Source: Streptomyces fumanus
GTDB lineage: Bacteria > Actinomycetota > Actinomycetes > Streptomycetales > Streptomycetaceae
Reading direction: 5' to 3'
Length of the DNA: 64,000 nt
NCBI RefSeq assembly: GCF_014655295.1
Contig: NZ_BNBI01000008.1
Location: 186,001-250,000 of the forward strand
Positions 7,552-16,380 of this stretch are shown here, in pieces; position 1 is the first letter of the stretch; the number at the start of each line of letters is the position of its first letter. Position numbers and translations under genes: made by a program. The notes beneath the pieces are model-generated. The model saw nothing but the letters and a program-made list of their open reading frames with translations. It ran no database searches and was not told the origin of the DNA.

Positions 7552-9168
7552 ATGTTCCTGACCATCACCACCACCGGCACGCCCGCCCGCCCCGCCACCG
7601 ACCTCGGCTACCTGCTGCACAAGCATCCGGACCGGGCGCAGGCGTTCTCCACCTCCTTCGGCACGGCCCACGTGCTCTACCCCGAGGCGGAGGAGCAGCG
7701 CTGCACGGCGGCGCTGCTGCTGGAGGTGGACGCGGTGGCGCTGGTCCGGCGCGGCAAGGGCAAGGGCCGGGGCGGCGCCCCCGACGCGGCCCTCGCGCAG
7801 TACGTCAACGACCGCCCGTACGCGGCCTCCTCGCTGCTCGCCGTCGCGCTCGGCAGCGTCTTCTCCAGCGCCCTGCGCGGCGTGTGCAAGGCCCGACCCG
7901 AGCGCGCCGCCGCGCCGCTGCCGCTGCGGATCGAGGTGCCCGCGCTGCCCGCCCGCGGCGGCCCCGGCCTGGTCCACCGCCTGTTCGAGCCGCTGGGCTG
8001 GGCGGTCACCGCCGAACCGGTGCCGCTGGACACCGGGTTCCCCGAGTGGGGCGACTCCCGGTATGTGCGGCTCACCCTGGAGTCCGGGGCGCTCACCCTC
8101 GCCGAGGCCCTGCGCCACCTGTACGTCCTGCTGCCGGTGCTGGACGACGCCAAGCACTACTGGGTCGACGCGGACGAGGTGGACAAGCTGCTGCGGGCGG
8201 GCGAGGGCTGGCTGCCCGGCCACCCCGAGCAGAAGCTGATCACCAGCCGCTATCTCTCCCGCCGCTGGGCGCTGACCCGCGCGGCGCTGGAGCGCCTGGA
8301 GCTGATCCGGCTGGCCGAGACCGACGACAGCGCGGTCGAGGAGATCGACAACGCGGTGGCGGAGGAGCCCGAGACCGAGGGGCCCGAGACCCCGGGGTCC
8401 GCGGCCGAGGGGCCCGGCGCCGAGGGGCCCGGGACCGGAGAGCCCGGCGCCGAGGAGCGGCCCGTCCCGCTCGCCGTGCGGCGCCGGGAGGCGATACTCG
8501 GCGTGCTCCGCGAGTCCGCCGCCGCCCGCGTCCTCGACCTCGGCTGCGGCGAGGGCCACCTGGTGCGCGAGCTGCTCAAGGAGCCCCGGTTCACCGAGAT
8601 CGCCGGCGTCGACGTGTCGGTGCGGGCCCTCACCATCGCCTCCCGGCGGCTGGGCCTGGACCGCATGAGCGAGCGGCAGGCCGCCCGGGTCCGCCTCTTC
8701 CAGGGCTCACTCGTCTACACCGATCCCCGTCTCAAGGGCTACGACGCCGCCGTGCTCAGCGAGGTGATCGAGCACCTCGACCTGCCCCGGCTGCCCGCCC
8801 TGGAGTACGCGGTGTTCGACGCGGCCCGCCCCCGCACGGTCATCGTGACCACGCCGAACGCCGAGTACAACGTGCGCTGGGAGACCCTCCCGGCCGGCCA
8901 TGTCCGCCACCGCGACCACCGGTTCGAGTGGAGCCGGGAGGAGTTCCGCGGCTGGGCGTCGGCGGTCGCCGAACGGCACGGCTACGAGGTGGGGTTCCGC
9001 CCCGTCGGCCCCGACGACCCCGAGGTGGGACCGCCCACCCAGATGGCCGTGTTCACCGCCACCACCCGTACCGAGCAGAACACCCGGACCGAGCAGAACT
9101 CCCGTACCGAGCAGAACTCCCGTACCGAGCGGACCACCCGTACCGAGAAGGAGGCGAAGGCCGCATGA
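7552..9168 (+). CDS. hen1: 3'-terminal RNA ribose 2'-O-methyltransferase Hen1
   Basis: Bacterial Hen1 methylates the 2'-OH at the 3' end of cleaved RNA, so that Pnkp-mediated repair leaves a junction resistant to re-cleavage. The 538-residue protein has the bacterial N-terminal domain that activates the Pnkp ligase (MFLTITTTGTPARPATDLGYLLHKHP...). A Glu/Gly/Pro linker follows at about residues 265-300, then the methyltransferase with SAM motif VLDLGCGEGHLV (about 325). The metal site is seen in EVIEHL (about 404) and in HRDHRFEWSREEF. The tail ends in RTEQN-type repeats encoded by 18-bp tandem DNA. ATGA overlap with pnkp shows co-translation. Confidence 0.95.
   Translation: MFLTITTTGTPARPATDLGYLLHKHPDRAQAFSTSFGTAHVLYPEAEEQRCTAALLLEVDAVALVRRGKGKGRGGAPDAALAQYVNDRPYAASSLLAVALGSVFSSALRGVCKARPERAAAPLPLRIEVPALPARGGPGLVHRLFEPLGWAVTAEPVPLDTGFPEWGDSRYVRLTLESGALTLAEALRHLYVLLPVLDDAKHYWVDADEVDKLLRAGEGWLPGHPEQKLITSRYLSRRWALTRAALERLELIRLAETDDSAVEEIDNAVAEEPETEGPETPGSAAEGPGAEGPGTGEPGAEERPVPLAVRRREAILGVLRESAAARVLDLGCGEGHLVRELLKEPRFTEIAGVDVSVRALTIASRRLGLDRMSERQAARVRLFQGSLVYTDPRLKGYDAAVLSEVIEHLDLPRLPALEYAVFDAARPRTVIVTTPNAEYNVRWETLPAGHVRHRDHRFEWSREEFRGWASAVAERHGYEVGFRPVGPDDPEVGPPTQMAVFTATTRTEQNTRTEQNSRTEQNSRTERTTRTEKEAKAA
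9070..9150 (+). repeat. 18-bp tandem repeats encoding the Hen1 tail
   Basis: Four copies of ACCGAGCAGAACTCCCGT-like units start at 9070, 9088, 9106 and 9124, with a partial fifth to 9150. They are in frame and encode TEQN(T/S)R repeats, just before the hen1 stop. Confidence 0.9.
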
Positions 9169-11723
9169 CCGACACCGACACCGTCACCACCGCCGCCGAG
9201 GCCCGCGTCCTGCCCGTCACCGACCTCTCCCTGGTCGTGCTGATCGGCGCCTCCGGCTCCGGCAAGTCCACCTTCGCCCGGCGGCACTTCAAGCCGACCG
9301 AGGTGATCTCCTCCGACTTCTGCCGCGGACTGGTCGCCGACGACGAGAACGACCAGAGCGCCAGCCGGGACGCCTTCGACGTCCTGCACTACATCGCGGG
9401 CAAGCGCCTCGCGGCCGGCTGGCGCACCGTCGTGGACGCCACCAGCGTGCAGTCCGAGGCCCGCGCCCAGCTCGTCGCGCTGGCCAGACGGCACGACGTG
9501 CTGCCCGTCGCCATCGTCCTCGACGTGCCCGAGGAGGTCTGCGCCGAGCGCAACGCCGCCCGCGCCGACCGCGCCGGCATGCCCCGCCGGGTCATCGGCC
9601 GGCACATCCGCGAACTCCGCCGCTCCCTGCGCCACCTGGAGCGCGAGGGCTTCCGCAAGGTGCACGTGCTGCGCGGCGTGGCGGAGATCGAGCGGGCCAC
9701 CGTCGTCACCGAGAAGCGGTACAACGACCTCACCCACCTCACCGGCCCCTTCGACATCATCGGCGATGTGCACGGCTGCGCCTCCGAGCTGGAGACCCTG
9801 CTCGCCCGGCTCGGCTACACCGACGGCGTCCACCCCGAGGGCCGCACCGCCGTCTTCGTCGGCGACCTGGTGGACCGCGGACCCGACAGCCCCGGTGTGC
9901 TGCGCCGCGTGATGTCCATGGTGAAGTCGGGCAACGCGCTGTGCGTGCCCGGCAACCACGAGAACAAGTACGGCCGCCACCTGCGCGGCCGCAAGGTGCA
10001 GCACACCCACGGGCTGGCCGAGACCATCGCGCAGATGGCGGACGAGAGCGAGGAGTTCCGCGCCGAGGTGCGGGAGTTCATCGACGGCCTGGTCAGCCAC
10101 TACGTCCTCGACGGCGGGCGGCTCGTGGTCTGCCACGCCGGGCTGCCGGAGAAGTACCACGGCCGCACCTCCGGCCGGGTCCGCAGCCACGCCCTGTACG
10201 GCGAGACCACCGGGGAGACCGACGAGTTCGGGCTGCCGGTGCGCTACCCGTGGGCCGAGGAGTACCGGGGCCGCGCCGCCGTGGTGTACGGCCACACCCC
10301 GGTCCCCGAGGCCACCTGGCTGAACAACACCATCTGCCTGGACACCGGTGCCGTCTTCGGCGGCAGGCTGACCGCGCTGCGCTGGCCGGAGCGGGAGATC
10401 GTCGACGTACCCGCCGAGCGGGTCTGGTACGAGCCGGTGAAGCCGCTGCGCGCCGGGGCGCCCGGCGGGCGGGAAGGCCGGCCGCCGGCCCTGGCGGACG
10501 TGCACGGCCGCCGCGTGGTGGAGACCCGGTACGCCGGACGCGTCACCGTCCGGGAGGAGAACGCGGCCGCGGCCCTGGAGGTCATGAGCCGCTTCGCCAC
10601 CGACCCCAGGCTGCTGCCGTACCTGCCGCCGACCATGGCGCCGACCGCCACCTCGCACCGGGACGGCTACCTGGAGCACCCCGAGGAGGCGTTCGCCGGG
10701 TACGCGGCGGCCGGGGTCGCCCGGGTGGTGTGCGAGGAGAAGCACATGGGCTCCCGGGCCGTCGTCCTGGTCTGCCGGGACGCCGCGACCGCCGCCGCCC
10801 GCTTCGGGGCGGACGGCCCCACCGGGTCCCTCTACACCCGCACCGGCCGCCCGTTCTTCGACGACGCCTCCGTCACCGAGGCGGTCCTCGGCCGGCTGCG
10901 CGCGGCGATCGGCGAGGCCGGCCTGTGGGAGCGGCTGGACACCGACTGGATGCTGCTCGACGCGGAGCTGATGCCCTGGTCGCTGAAGGCGTCCGGGCTG
11001 CTGCGCGCCCAGTACGCCGCCGTGGGCGCCGCCGCCGGCGCGGCCTTCCCCGGCGCGCTCGCCGCGCTGGAGGGCGCCGCCGCCCGGGGCGTCGACGTCA
11101 CCGGCCTGCTCGCCCGCCAGCGCGGCCGGGCCGCCGACGCCGCCGCCTTCACCGCCGCCTACCGGCGCTACTGCTGGCCCACCGACGGCCTCGACGGCGT
11201 CCGGCTGGCCCCGTTCCAGATCCTCGCCGTCCAGGGCCGGAGCCTGGCCGCCCTGCCGCACGACGAGCAGCTCGCCCTGATCGACCGCCTGGTCGAGCAC
11301 GACGGCACCGGTCTGCTGCGCACCACCCGCCGGCTGTACGTCGACACCGCCGACCCCGAGTCGGTGCGGGCCGGCGTCGACTGGTGGCTGGAGATGACCG
11401 GCCGCGGCGGCGAGGGCATGGTCGTCAAGCCCGTCGGCGCGCTGGTCCGGGACGGCGAGGGGCGACTGGTGCAGCCGGGCGTCAAGTGCCGGGGCCGGGA
11501 GTACCTGCGGATCGTCTACGGTCCCGAGTACACCCGCCCGGAGAACCTGGCCCGGCTGCGCAAGCGGTTCCTGAACCACAAGCGGTCGCTCGCGCTGCGC
11601 GAGTACGCCCTCGGCCTGGAGGCGCTGGACCGGCTCGCGGACGGCGAGCCGCTGTGGCGGGTGCACGAGGCGGTCTTCGGCGTGCTGGCGCTGGAGTCGG
11701 AGCCGGTCGACCCCCGGCTGTGA
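9165..11723 (+). CDS. pnkp: Polynucleotide kinase-phosphatase-ligase Pnkp (RNA repair)
   Basis: Pnkp repairs broken RNA ends together with Hen1. It has three activities in one 852-residue chain. The 5'-kinase has P-loop GASGSGKST at residues 28-36. The 2',3'-phosphatase is of the calcineurin type, with GDVHG near 200, GDLVDRG and GNHE. The C-terminal adenylyltransferase/ligase has nucleotidyl lysine motif EEKHMGS near 523-529, plus GGEGMVVKP and GVKCRGREYLRIVYG. Order and size match Clostridium thermocellum Pnkp. The ATG overlaps the hen1 stop. The last codons (EPVDPRL and stop) are repeated in the DNA downstream. Confidence 0.95.
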   Translation: MTDTDTVTTAAEARVLPVTDLSLVVLIGASGSGKSTFARRHFKPTEVISSDFCRGLVADDENDQSASRDAFDVLHYIAGKRLAAGWRTVVDATSVQSEARAQLVALARRHDVLPVAIVLDVPEEVCAERNAARADRAGMPRRVIGRHIRELRRSLRHLEREGFRKVHVLRGVAEIERATVVTEKRYNDLTHLTGPFDIIGDVHGCASELETLLARLGYTDGVHPEGRTAVFVGDLVDRGPDSPGVLRRVMSMVKSGNALCVPGNHENKYGRHLRGRKVQHTHGLAETIAQMADESEEFRAEVREFIDGLVSHYVLDGGRLVVCHAGLPEKYHGRTSGRVRSHALYGETTGETDEFGLPVRYPWAEEYRGRAAVVYGHTPVPEATWLNNTICLDTGAVFGGRLTALRWPEREIVDVPAERVWYEPVKPLRAGAPGGREGRPPALADVHGRRVVETRYAGRVTVREENAAAALEVMSRFATDPRLLPYLPPTMAPTATSHRDGYLEHPEEAFAGYAAAGVARVVCEEKHMGSRAVVLVCRDAATAAARFGADGPTGSLYTRTGRPFFDDASVTEAVLGRLRAAIGEAGLWERLDTDWMLLDAELMPWSLKASGLLRAQYAAVGAAAGAAFPGALAALEGAAARGVDVTGLLARQRGRAADAAAFTAAYRRYCWPTDGLDGVRLAPFQILAVQGRSLAALPHDEQLALIDRLVEHDGTGLLRTTRRLYVDTADPESVRAGVDWWLEMTGRGGEGMVVKPVGALVRDGEGRLVQPGVKCRGREYLRIVYGPEYTRPENLARLRKRFLNHKRSLALREYALGLEALDRLADGEPLWRVHEAVFGVLALESEPVDPRL

Positions 11724-11765
11724 GCCGGTCGACCCCCGGTCGTGAGCCGGTCGACCCCCGGCTGT
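11700..11765 (+). repeat. 22-bp tandem triplication spanning the pnkp stop codon
   Basis: GAGCCGGTCGACCCCCGGCT-type units occur at 11700-11721, 11722-11743 and 11744-11765. The first copy encodes the last residues of Pnkp. The second begins on the last base of the L codon, so the TGA stop is at the unit junction. Copies 2 and 3 are untranslated. Confidence 0.9.
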
Positions 11766-11882
11766 GAGCCGGGCCCGCCCCGGGTGGCGGGCGCCGGCCC
11801 GCCCCGGGCGCCGCGCGCCGGGCCGTCCGCCGCCCGGGACCGGGGACGCGTGAAGAAGCGTTTCCCCGGTCAGGATGGAGTC

Positions 11883-13115
11883 ATGGGATTCCATGTCGAC
11901 TCCGAGGCCGGGCGGCTCCGCCGCGTCATCCTGCACCGACCGGACCTGGAGCTGAAGCGCCTCACCCCCAGCAACAAGGACGCCCTGCTCTTCGACGACG
12001 TGCTCTGGGTGCGCCGGGCGCGCGCCGAGCACGACGGGTTCGCCGACGTGCTGCGCGACCGGGGCGTCGAGGTGCACCTCTTCGGCGACCTGCTGGCCGA
12101 GACCCTGGACGTCCCGGCGGCCCGGGAACTGGTCCTGGACCGGGTCTTCGACGAGAAGGAGTACGGCGTCCTGGCCACCGACCACCTGCGGGCCGCCTTC
12201 GAGACGCTGCCCGGCCGGGAGCTGGCCGAGGCGCTGGTGGGCGGGATGACCAAGCGGGAGTACCTGGACGCGCACCCCGAGCCGGTCTCCGTGCGGTTCC
12301 ACGCCATGGAGCTGGACGACTTCCTGCTCGGCCCGCTGCCCAACCACCTGTTCACCCGGGACACCTCCGCCTGGATCTACGACGGCGTCTCCATCAACGC
12401 GATGCGCTGGCCCGCCCGGCAGCGCGAGACCGTCCACTTCGAGGCGATCTACCGCCACCACCCCCTCTTCCGGGACGAGCGCTTCCCCCGCTGGTCCGAG
12501 GGGCAGGCCGACTACCCCTCCACCATCGAGGGCGGGGACGTCCTGGTCATCGGCAACGGGGCGGTGCTGATCGGGATGAGCGAGCGCACCACCCCGCAGG
12601 CGGTGGAGATGCTCGCCCACAAGCTGTTCGCGGCCGGCTCGGCGACCACCATCGTCGCCCTGGACATGCCGAAGCGCCGGGCCTTCATGCATCTGGACAC
12701 CGTGATGACCATGGTCGGCGGCGACACCTTCACCCAGTACGCCGGGCTCGGCATGCTCCGCTCGTACACCATCGAGCCGGGCGCCGGGGACAAGGAGCTG
12801 AAGGTCACCGACCACCCGCCGGAGCACATGCACCGCGCGATCGCCGCCGCGCTCGGCCTGAGCGAGATCCGGGTGCTGACCGCCACCCAGGACGTGCACG
12901 CCGCCGAACGGGAGCAGTGGGACGACGGCTGCAATGTGCTCGCCGTCGAGCCGGGCGTCGTCATCGCCTACGAACGCAACGCCACCACCAACACCCACCT
13001 GCGCAAACAGGGCATCGAGGTGATCGAGATCCCGGGCAGTGAACTGGGCCGGGGCCGGGGCGGGCCGCGCTGCATGAGCTGCCCGGTGGAGCGGGACGCC
13101 GTACCGGGGTTCTGA
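11883..13115 (+). CDS. arcA: Arginine deiminase
   Basis: Arginine deiminase converts arginine to citrulline and ammonia, the first step of the arginine deiminase pathway. The 410-residue protein shows the family start GFHVDSEAGRLRRVILHRP, the substrate loop LPNHLFTRDTSAWI, the catalytic EGGDVLVIG and HLDTVMTMV segments, and the nucleophile Cys at about residue 397 in GGPRCMSCP. The ATG at 11883 follows CAGGATGGAG, which could serve as ribosome site or as the -10 of a very short leader. The next gene, argF/arcB, handles citrulline. No carbamate kinase gene is nearby. Confidence 0.95.
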   Translation: MGFHVDSEAGRLRRVILHRPDLELKRLTPSNKDALLFDDVLWVRRARAEHDGFADVLRDRGVEVHLFGDLLAETLDVPAARELVLDRVFDEKEYGVLATDHLRAAFETLPGRELAEALVGGMTKREYLDAHPEPVSVRFHAMELDDFLLGPLPNHLFTRDTSAWIYDGVSINAMRWPARQRETVHFEAIYRHHPLFRDERFPRWSEGQADYPSTIEGGDVLVIGNGAVLIGMSERTTPQAVEMLAHKLFAAGSATTIVALDMPKRRAFMHLDTVMTMVGGDTFTQYAGLGMLRSYTIEPGAGDKELKVTDHPPEHMHRAIAAALGLSEIRVLTATQDVHAAEREQWDDGCNVLAVEPGVVIAYERNATTNTHLRKQGIEVIEIPGSELGRGRGGPRCMSCPVERDAVPGF

Positions 13116-13128
13116 ATAAGAATTCAGC
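13111..13128 (+). promoter_or_regulatory. ArgR-type ARG box overlapping the arcA stop codon
   Basis: TCTGAATAAGAATTCAGC fits the ARG box consensus wnTGAATwwwwATTCAnw with only the G in the spacer off. The TGA stop of arcA (13113-13115) is inside it. A weaker second half-site ATTCC at 13141 lies 19 bases on. The location, 52 bases before the argF ATG, fits ArgR control of argF/arcB. Confidence 0.7.
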
Positions 13129-13179
13129 GGATCGTATAGTATTCCAGAGTCCCTGTTGCCGTATCCCTGGAGCGCCCCC

Positions 13180-14187
13180 ATGGCGACTGTCCCGACCGCC
13201 CTCGCCGGCCGCCACTTCCTCAAGGAGCTGGACTTCACCGCGGAGGAGTTCCGCGGCCTGGTCGAGCTGGCCGCCGAGCTGAAGGCCGCCAAGAAGGCCG
13301 GGTCCGAGACGCCGTACCTGCGGGGGAAGAACATCGCGCTGATCTTCGAGAAGACCTCGACCCGCACCCGCTGCGCGTTCGAGGTCGCCGCCGCCGACCA
13401 GGGCGCCTCGACGACCTACCTGGACCCGGCGGGCTCGCAGATCGGGCACAAGGAGTCGGTGAAGGACACCGCCCGGGTGCTCGGCCGGATGTACGACGGC
13501 ATCGAGTACCGGGGCGACAGCCAGGCCAAGGTCGAGGAACTCGCCGCCCACGCGGGCGTGCCCGTCTTCAACGGCCTGACCGACGACTGGCACCCCACCC
13601 AGATGCTCGCCGACGTGCTCACCATGACCGAGCACACCGCCAAGCCGCTGACCGGGACCGCCTTCGCCTACCTCGGCGACGCCCGCTTCAACATGGGCAA
13701 CTCCTACCTGGTCACCGGCGCCCTGCTCGGCATGGACGTGCGGATCGTCGCCCCGAAGTCCTACTGGCCCGCCCAGGACGTGGTCGACCGCGCCCAGAAG
13801 CTGGCCGCGGCCAGCGGCGCCCGGATCACCCTCACCGAGACCGTGGCGGAGGGCGTGCGCGGCGCCGACTTCGTGGCCACCGACGTCTGGGTCTCCATGG
13901 GCGAGCCCAAGGAGGTCTGGGCCGAGCGGATCACCGCCCTCGCCCCGTACGCGGTCACCATGGACGTGCTGCGCGCCACCGGCAACCCGGAGGTGAAGTT
14001 CCTGCACTGCCTGCCCGCCTTCCACGACCTGGGCACCAAGGTCGGCCAGGAGATCCACGACGCCTACGGCCTGGACTCCCTGGAGGTCACGGACGAGGTC
14101 TTCGAGTCGGAGCACTCCGTGGTCTTCGACGAGGCCGAGAACCGTCTGCACACCATCAAGGCCGTGCTGGTCGCCACCCTGGCCTGA
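13180..14187 (+). CDS. argF: Ornithine carbamoyltransferase
   Basis: This enzyme interconverts ornithine plus carbamoyl phosphate with citrulline. It is anabolic as ArgF, or catabolic as ArcB next to arginine deiminase. The 335-residue protein carries the carbamoyl-phosphate loop STRTRCAFE (residues about 56-64), DDWHPTQMLAD (about 138-148) and the ornithine-site HCLPAFHD (about 278-285). CTGGAG precedes the ATG at 13180; a TTG at 13156 has no ribosome site. An ARG box lies between it and arcA. The pairing with arcA and a permease favours a catabolic role, which sequence alone cannot settle. Confidence 0.93.
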   Translation: MATVPTALAGRHFLKELDFTAEEFRGLVELAAELKAAKKAGSETPYLRGKNIALIFEKTSTRTRCAFEVAAADQGASTTYLDPAGSQIGHKESVKDTARVLGRMYDGIEYRGDSQAKVEELAAHAGVPVFNGLTDDWHPTQMLADVLTMTEHTAKPLTGTAFAYLGDARFNMGNSYLVTGALLGMDVRIVAPKSYWPAQDVVDRAQKLAAASGARITLTETVAEGVRGADFVATDVWVSMGEPKEVWAERITALAPYAVTMDVLRATGNPEVKFLHCLPAFHDLGTKVGQEIHDAYGLDSLEVTDEVFESEHSVVFDEAENRLHTIKAVLVATLA

Positions 14188-14326
14188 CCCGGCCCCCGCC
14201 CGACCACGCCGGTCGCCCCACCGACCGGCCCCGCTGTCCTGACCGGCGGCCCGGACCACCCCGTGCCGGCGCCACCGGCCGCGACCACCGTCGCGCCCCG
14301 CACCACCAGAAACGAGCACCACCCGC

Positions 14327-15763
14327 ATGCCCCGCGTCAAGTCCCCCCACCTCCTGGTCGCCGAGTCCGGCGCCGACCGCGAAGGCCACGGCCTCAAGCG
14401 CACCATGGGGCTGTTCCAGCTCGTGTGCTTCGGGGTCGGCGCCATCGTCGGCACCGGCATCTTCGTCGGCCTGTCCGACTCGGTCGCCGAGGCCGGCCCG
14501 GCCGTCGTCGTCTCCTTCGTCCTCGCGGCCGTCACCTGCGTCTTCACCGCCTTCGCCTTCGCCGAGCTGGGCGGCGCGATCCCGGTCTCCGGCTCCTCGT
14601 ACTCCTTCGCCTACGCCGGGCTCGGCGAGACCACGGCCTTCCTGGTCGGCTGGTGCCTGCTGCTCGAGTACGGGGTGTCGGTCTCCGCGGTCGCCGTCGG
14701 CTGGAGCCAGTACGTCAACGAACTGCTGGACAGCGTGCTGGGCGTCCGGTTGCCGCACGCCCTGTCCGCCGGGCCCGGCGACGGGGGAGCGGTCAACCTG
14801 CCCGCCGTGATCGTCATCGCCCTGGCCTGCCTGCTGCTGGTGCGCGGGGTGCGCGAGAGCGCCCGCGCCACCGCCGCCATGGCGGTGCTGAAGCTGGCGG
14901 TGCTGGCCGCGTTCGTCGCCATCGGCCTCACCGCCTTCCGGGACGGCAACCTCACCCCGTTCTCCCCGGCCGGCCTCGGCGGCATCGGCGCGGGCACCAC
15001 CGCCGCCTTCTTCTCGTACATCGGCTTCGACGCGATCACCACCGCCGGTGAGGAGGCCAGGAACCCGCGCCGGGACGTCCCCGTGGCCATCCTGGTCTGC
15101 ATCGGCCTGGTCACCCTGCTGTACTGCGCGGTCGCCCTCGCGGCCATCGGCGCCATCGGCGGCGACGCCGTCGGCGACCGCCCCGCCGCCCTGTCCTACG
15201 TGGTCGACGAGGTCACCGGCTCCTCCGCCGGCGGCGCGGTGGTCGCCTTCGGCGCGGTGGTCGCCATCGCCTCGGTGGTGCTGGCGGTGATGTACGGCCA
15301 GACCCGCATCCTGATGTCGATGTCCCGGGACGGACTCGTCCCCCGCGTCTTCGAGAAGGTCTCCCCGCGCACCGCCACCCCGGTGGCCGGCACCCTGATC
15401 GTGGGCGTCGTCTTCGCCCTCCCGGCCGCCTTCGCCTCACTGGACGCGGTGGTCAACCTCTGCACCATCGGCACCCTGGCCACCATGGCCGCCGTCAACA
15501 TCGCGGTGATCGCCCTGCGCCGCCGCGAACCCGGCCTGGCCCGCACCTTCCGCGTCCCGCTCTACCCGGTCCTGCCGGTCCTCGGCGTGGTCTGCTGCCT
15601 GTACCTGATGTACGAGACGGGCGCCGCGACCTGGCTCCAGTTCGCCGTGTTCCTCGCCGCCGGCCTGGGGGTGTACGCCGCCTACGGCCGCCGCCACTCG
15701 CGGCTGGCCCGCACGGCCGACGTCACACCCGGCGCCGCTGAGCGGGTACCGCGGGGAGCCTGA
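14327..15763 (+). CDS. APC-family amino acid permease (arginine/ornithine locus)
   Basis: This 478-residue cationic-amino-acid-transporter-like permease has about 12 hydrophobic helices and the APC signature GVGAIVGTGIFVGLS in the first helix (residues about 36-50). It also has the helix 6 pattern FFSYIGFDAITTAGEEARNPRRDVP. It follows arcA and argF on the same strand after 139 bases, so arginine uptake or arginine/ornithine exchange is a reasonable guess, but selectivity cannot be read. No strong ribosome site precedes the ATG. The last 41 bases overlap the convergent ATPase-domain gene. Confidence 0.85.
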   Translation: MPRVKSPHLLVAESGADREGHGLKRTMGLFQLVCFGVGAIVGTGIFVGLSDSVAEAGPAVVVSFVLAAVTCVFTAFAFAELGGAIPVSGSSYSFAYAGLGETTAFLVGWCLLLEYGVSVSAVAVGWSQYVNELLDSVLGVRLPHALSAGPGDGGAVNLPAVIVIALACLLLVRGVRESARATAAMAVLKLAVLAAFVAIGLTAFRDGNLTPFSPAGLGGIGAGTTAAFFSYIGFDAITTAGEEARNPRRDVPVAILVCIGLVTLLYCAVALAAIGAIGGDAVGDRPAALSYVVDEVTGSSAGGAVVAFGAVVAIASVVLAVMYGQTRILMSMSRDGLVPRVFEKVSPRTATPVAGTLIVGVVFALPAAFASLDAVVNLCTIGTLATMAAVNIAVIALRRREPGLARTFRVPLYPVLPVLGVVCCLYLMYETGAATWLQFAVFLAAGLGVYAAYGRRHSRLARTADVTPGAAERVPRGA

Positions 15764-16160
15764 ACCAGACCGCCTTGCCCGACCCGGTGGCGCGGTGGCC
15801 GCAACTGGAGCTGAGGGCGCGGATCAGCAGCAGCCCGCGCCCGCCCTCCTGCCACGGGTCGGGCTCGGCGAGCACCGGCCGGGTCAGCTCCACCGGCGGC
15901 GCCGGGTCCGGATCGTGCACCTCGACCTGGCAACTGGTCGGCAGCAGCTCCACCACCAGCTCGATCGGGGCGTCGCCGGCGGTGTGCTCCACGGCGTTGG
16001 CCACCAGCTCGGCGGTGAGCAGCTCGGCGGTGTCGCAGTCGGCCGTGTGCGCCAGCTCGGTCAGCGCGGTGCGGATCAGGGCACGGGCCACCGGCACGGC
16101 CGCGGCGGTGTGCGGCAGCGCGACGCGCCAGGAGGCGGGAGCGGAGGAACGTTCGTGCAC
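15723..16160 (-). CDS. ATP-binding regulatory protein (anti-sigma/HATPase fold)
   Basis: This is a single GHKL-fold ATPase domain of 145 residues, like the many streptomycete RsbW/SpoIIAB-related proteins that bind sigma factors or anti-anti-sigma partners. Motifs seen are the N box ELLTAELVANAVEHT (residues about 43-57), the G1 region VEVHDPDPAPP, and the G2 region EGGRGLLLIRALSSSCGHR. The GTG at 16160 is chosen because no in-frame start exists between it and the upstream stop region. No partner sigma factor or STAS gene is adjacent, so the target is unknown. It overlaps the convergent permease tail-to-tail. Confidence 0.82.
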   Translation of the reverse strand: MHERSSAPASWRVALPHTAAAVPVARALIRTALTELAHTADCDTAELLTAELVANAVEHTAGDAPIELVVELLPTSCQVEVHDPDPAPPVELTRPVLAEPDPWQEGGRGLLLIRALSSSCGHRATGSGKAVWFRLPAVPAQRRRV

Positions 16161-16305
16161 GGGGGGTTTCCGTTCATGGAGCAGGCGGTGCTGTCCTGCT
16201 TTCAACCTTATGAATGGTACGACCCCGCCCGACAGGGTCCTTCGACGGGCACCGGCCGGGACCTTCGGCGCCCGGCCCGTCCGGTCCGCTGCTGTCTCGC
16301 ACTCG

Positions 16306-16334
16306 TGACGGCAGTCACGGACCGGTGATAGCTT
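16306..16334 (+). promoter_or_regulatory. Promoter/operator TGACGGCAGTCA of the aromatic-CoA operon, copy 1
   Basis: TGACGG (16306-16311) with a 17-base spacer to TAGCTT (16329-16334). The -35 lies in the inverted repeat TGAC-GGCA-GTCA. The same 12-mer with the same spacing to GATAG recurs at 24942, upstream of the acyl-CoA dehydrogenase gene, which implies shared control. Confidence 0.7.
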
Positions 16335-16380
16335 CGGAGGTTCCGAGGCCGTGCCCGCCCCTCCGAGGAGGCCGCCCGCC

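Noticed and set aside
5485..8559. Open frame of 1024 codons on the minus strand
   Set aside because: It is antisense to the DUF6099, oxidoreductase and hen1 genes. Its product is low-complexity Gly/Ala/Arg/Gln, the mirror of high-GC third codon positions.
8982..13367. Open frame of 1461 codons on the minus strand
   Set aside because: It covers pnkp, arcA and the start of argF antisense. It has no domain motifs and a composition typical of a GC-rich shadow frame.
15723..15763. Frameshift at the overlapping permease and ATPase-domain gene ends
   Set aside because: Both proteins end naturally. It is an ordinary tail-to-tail overlap of convergent genes.
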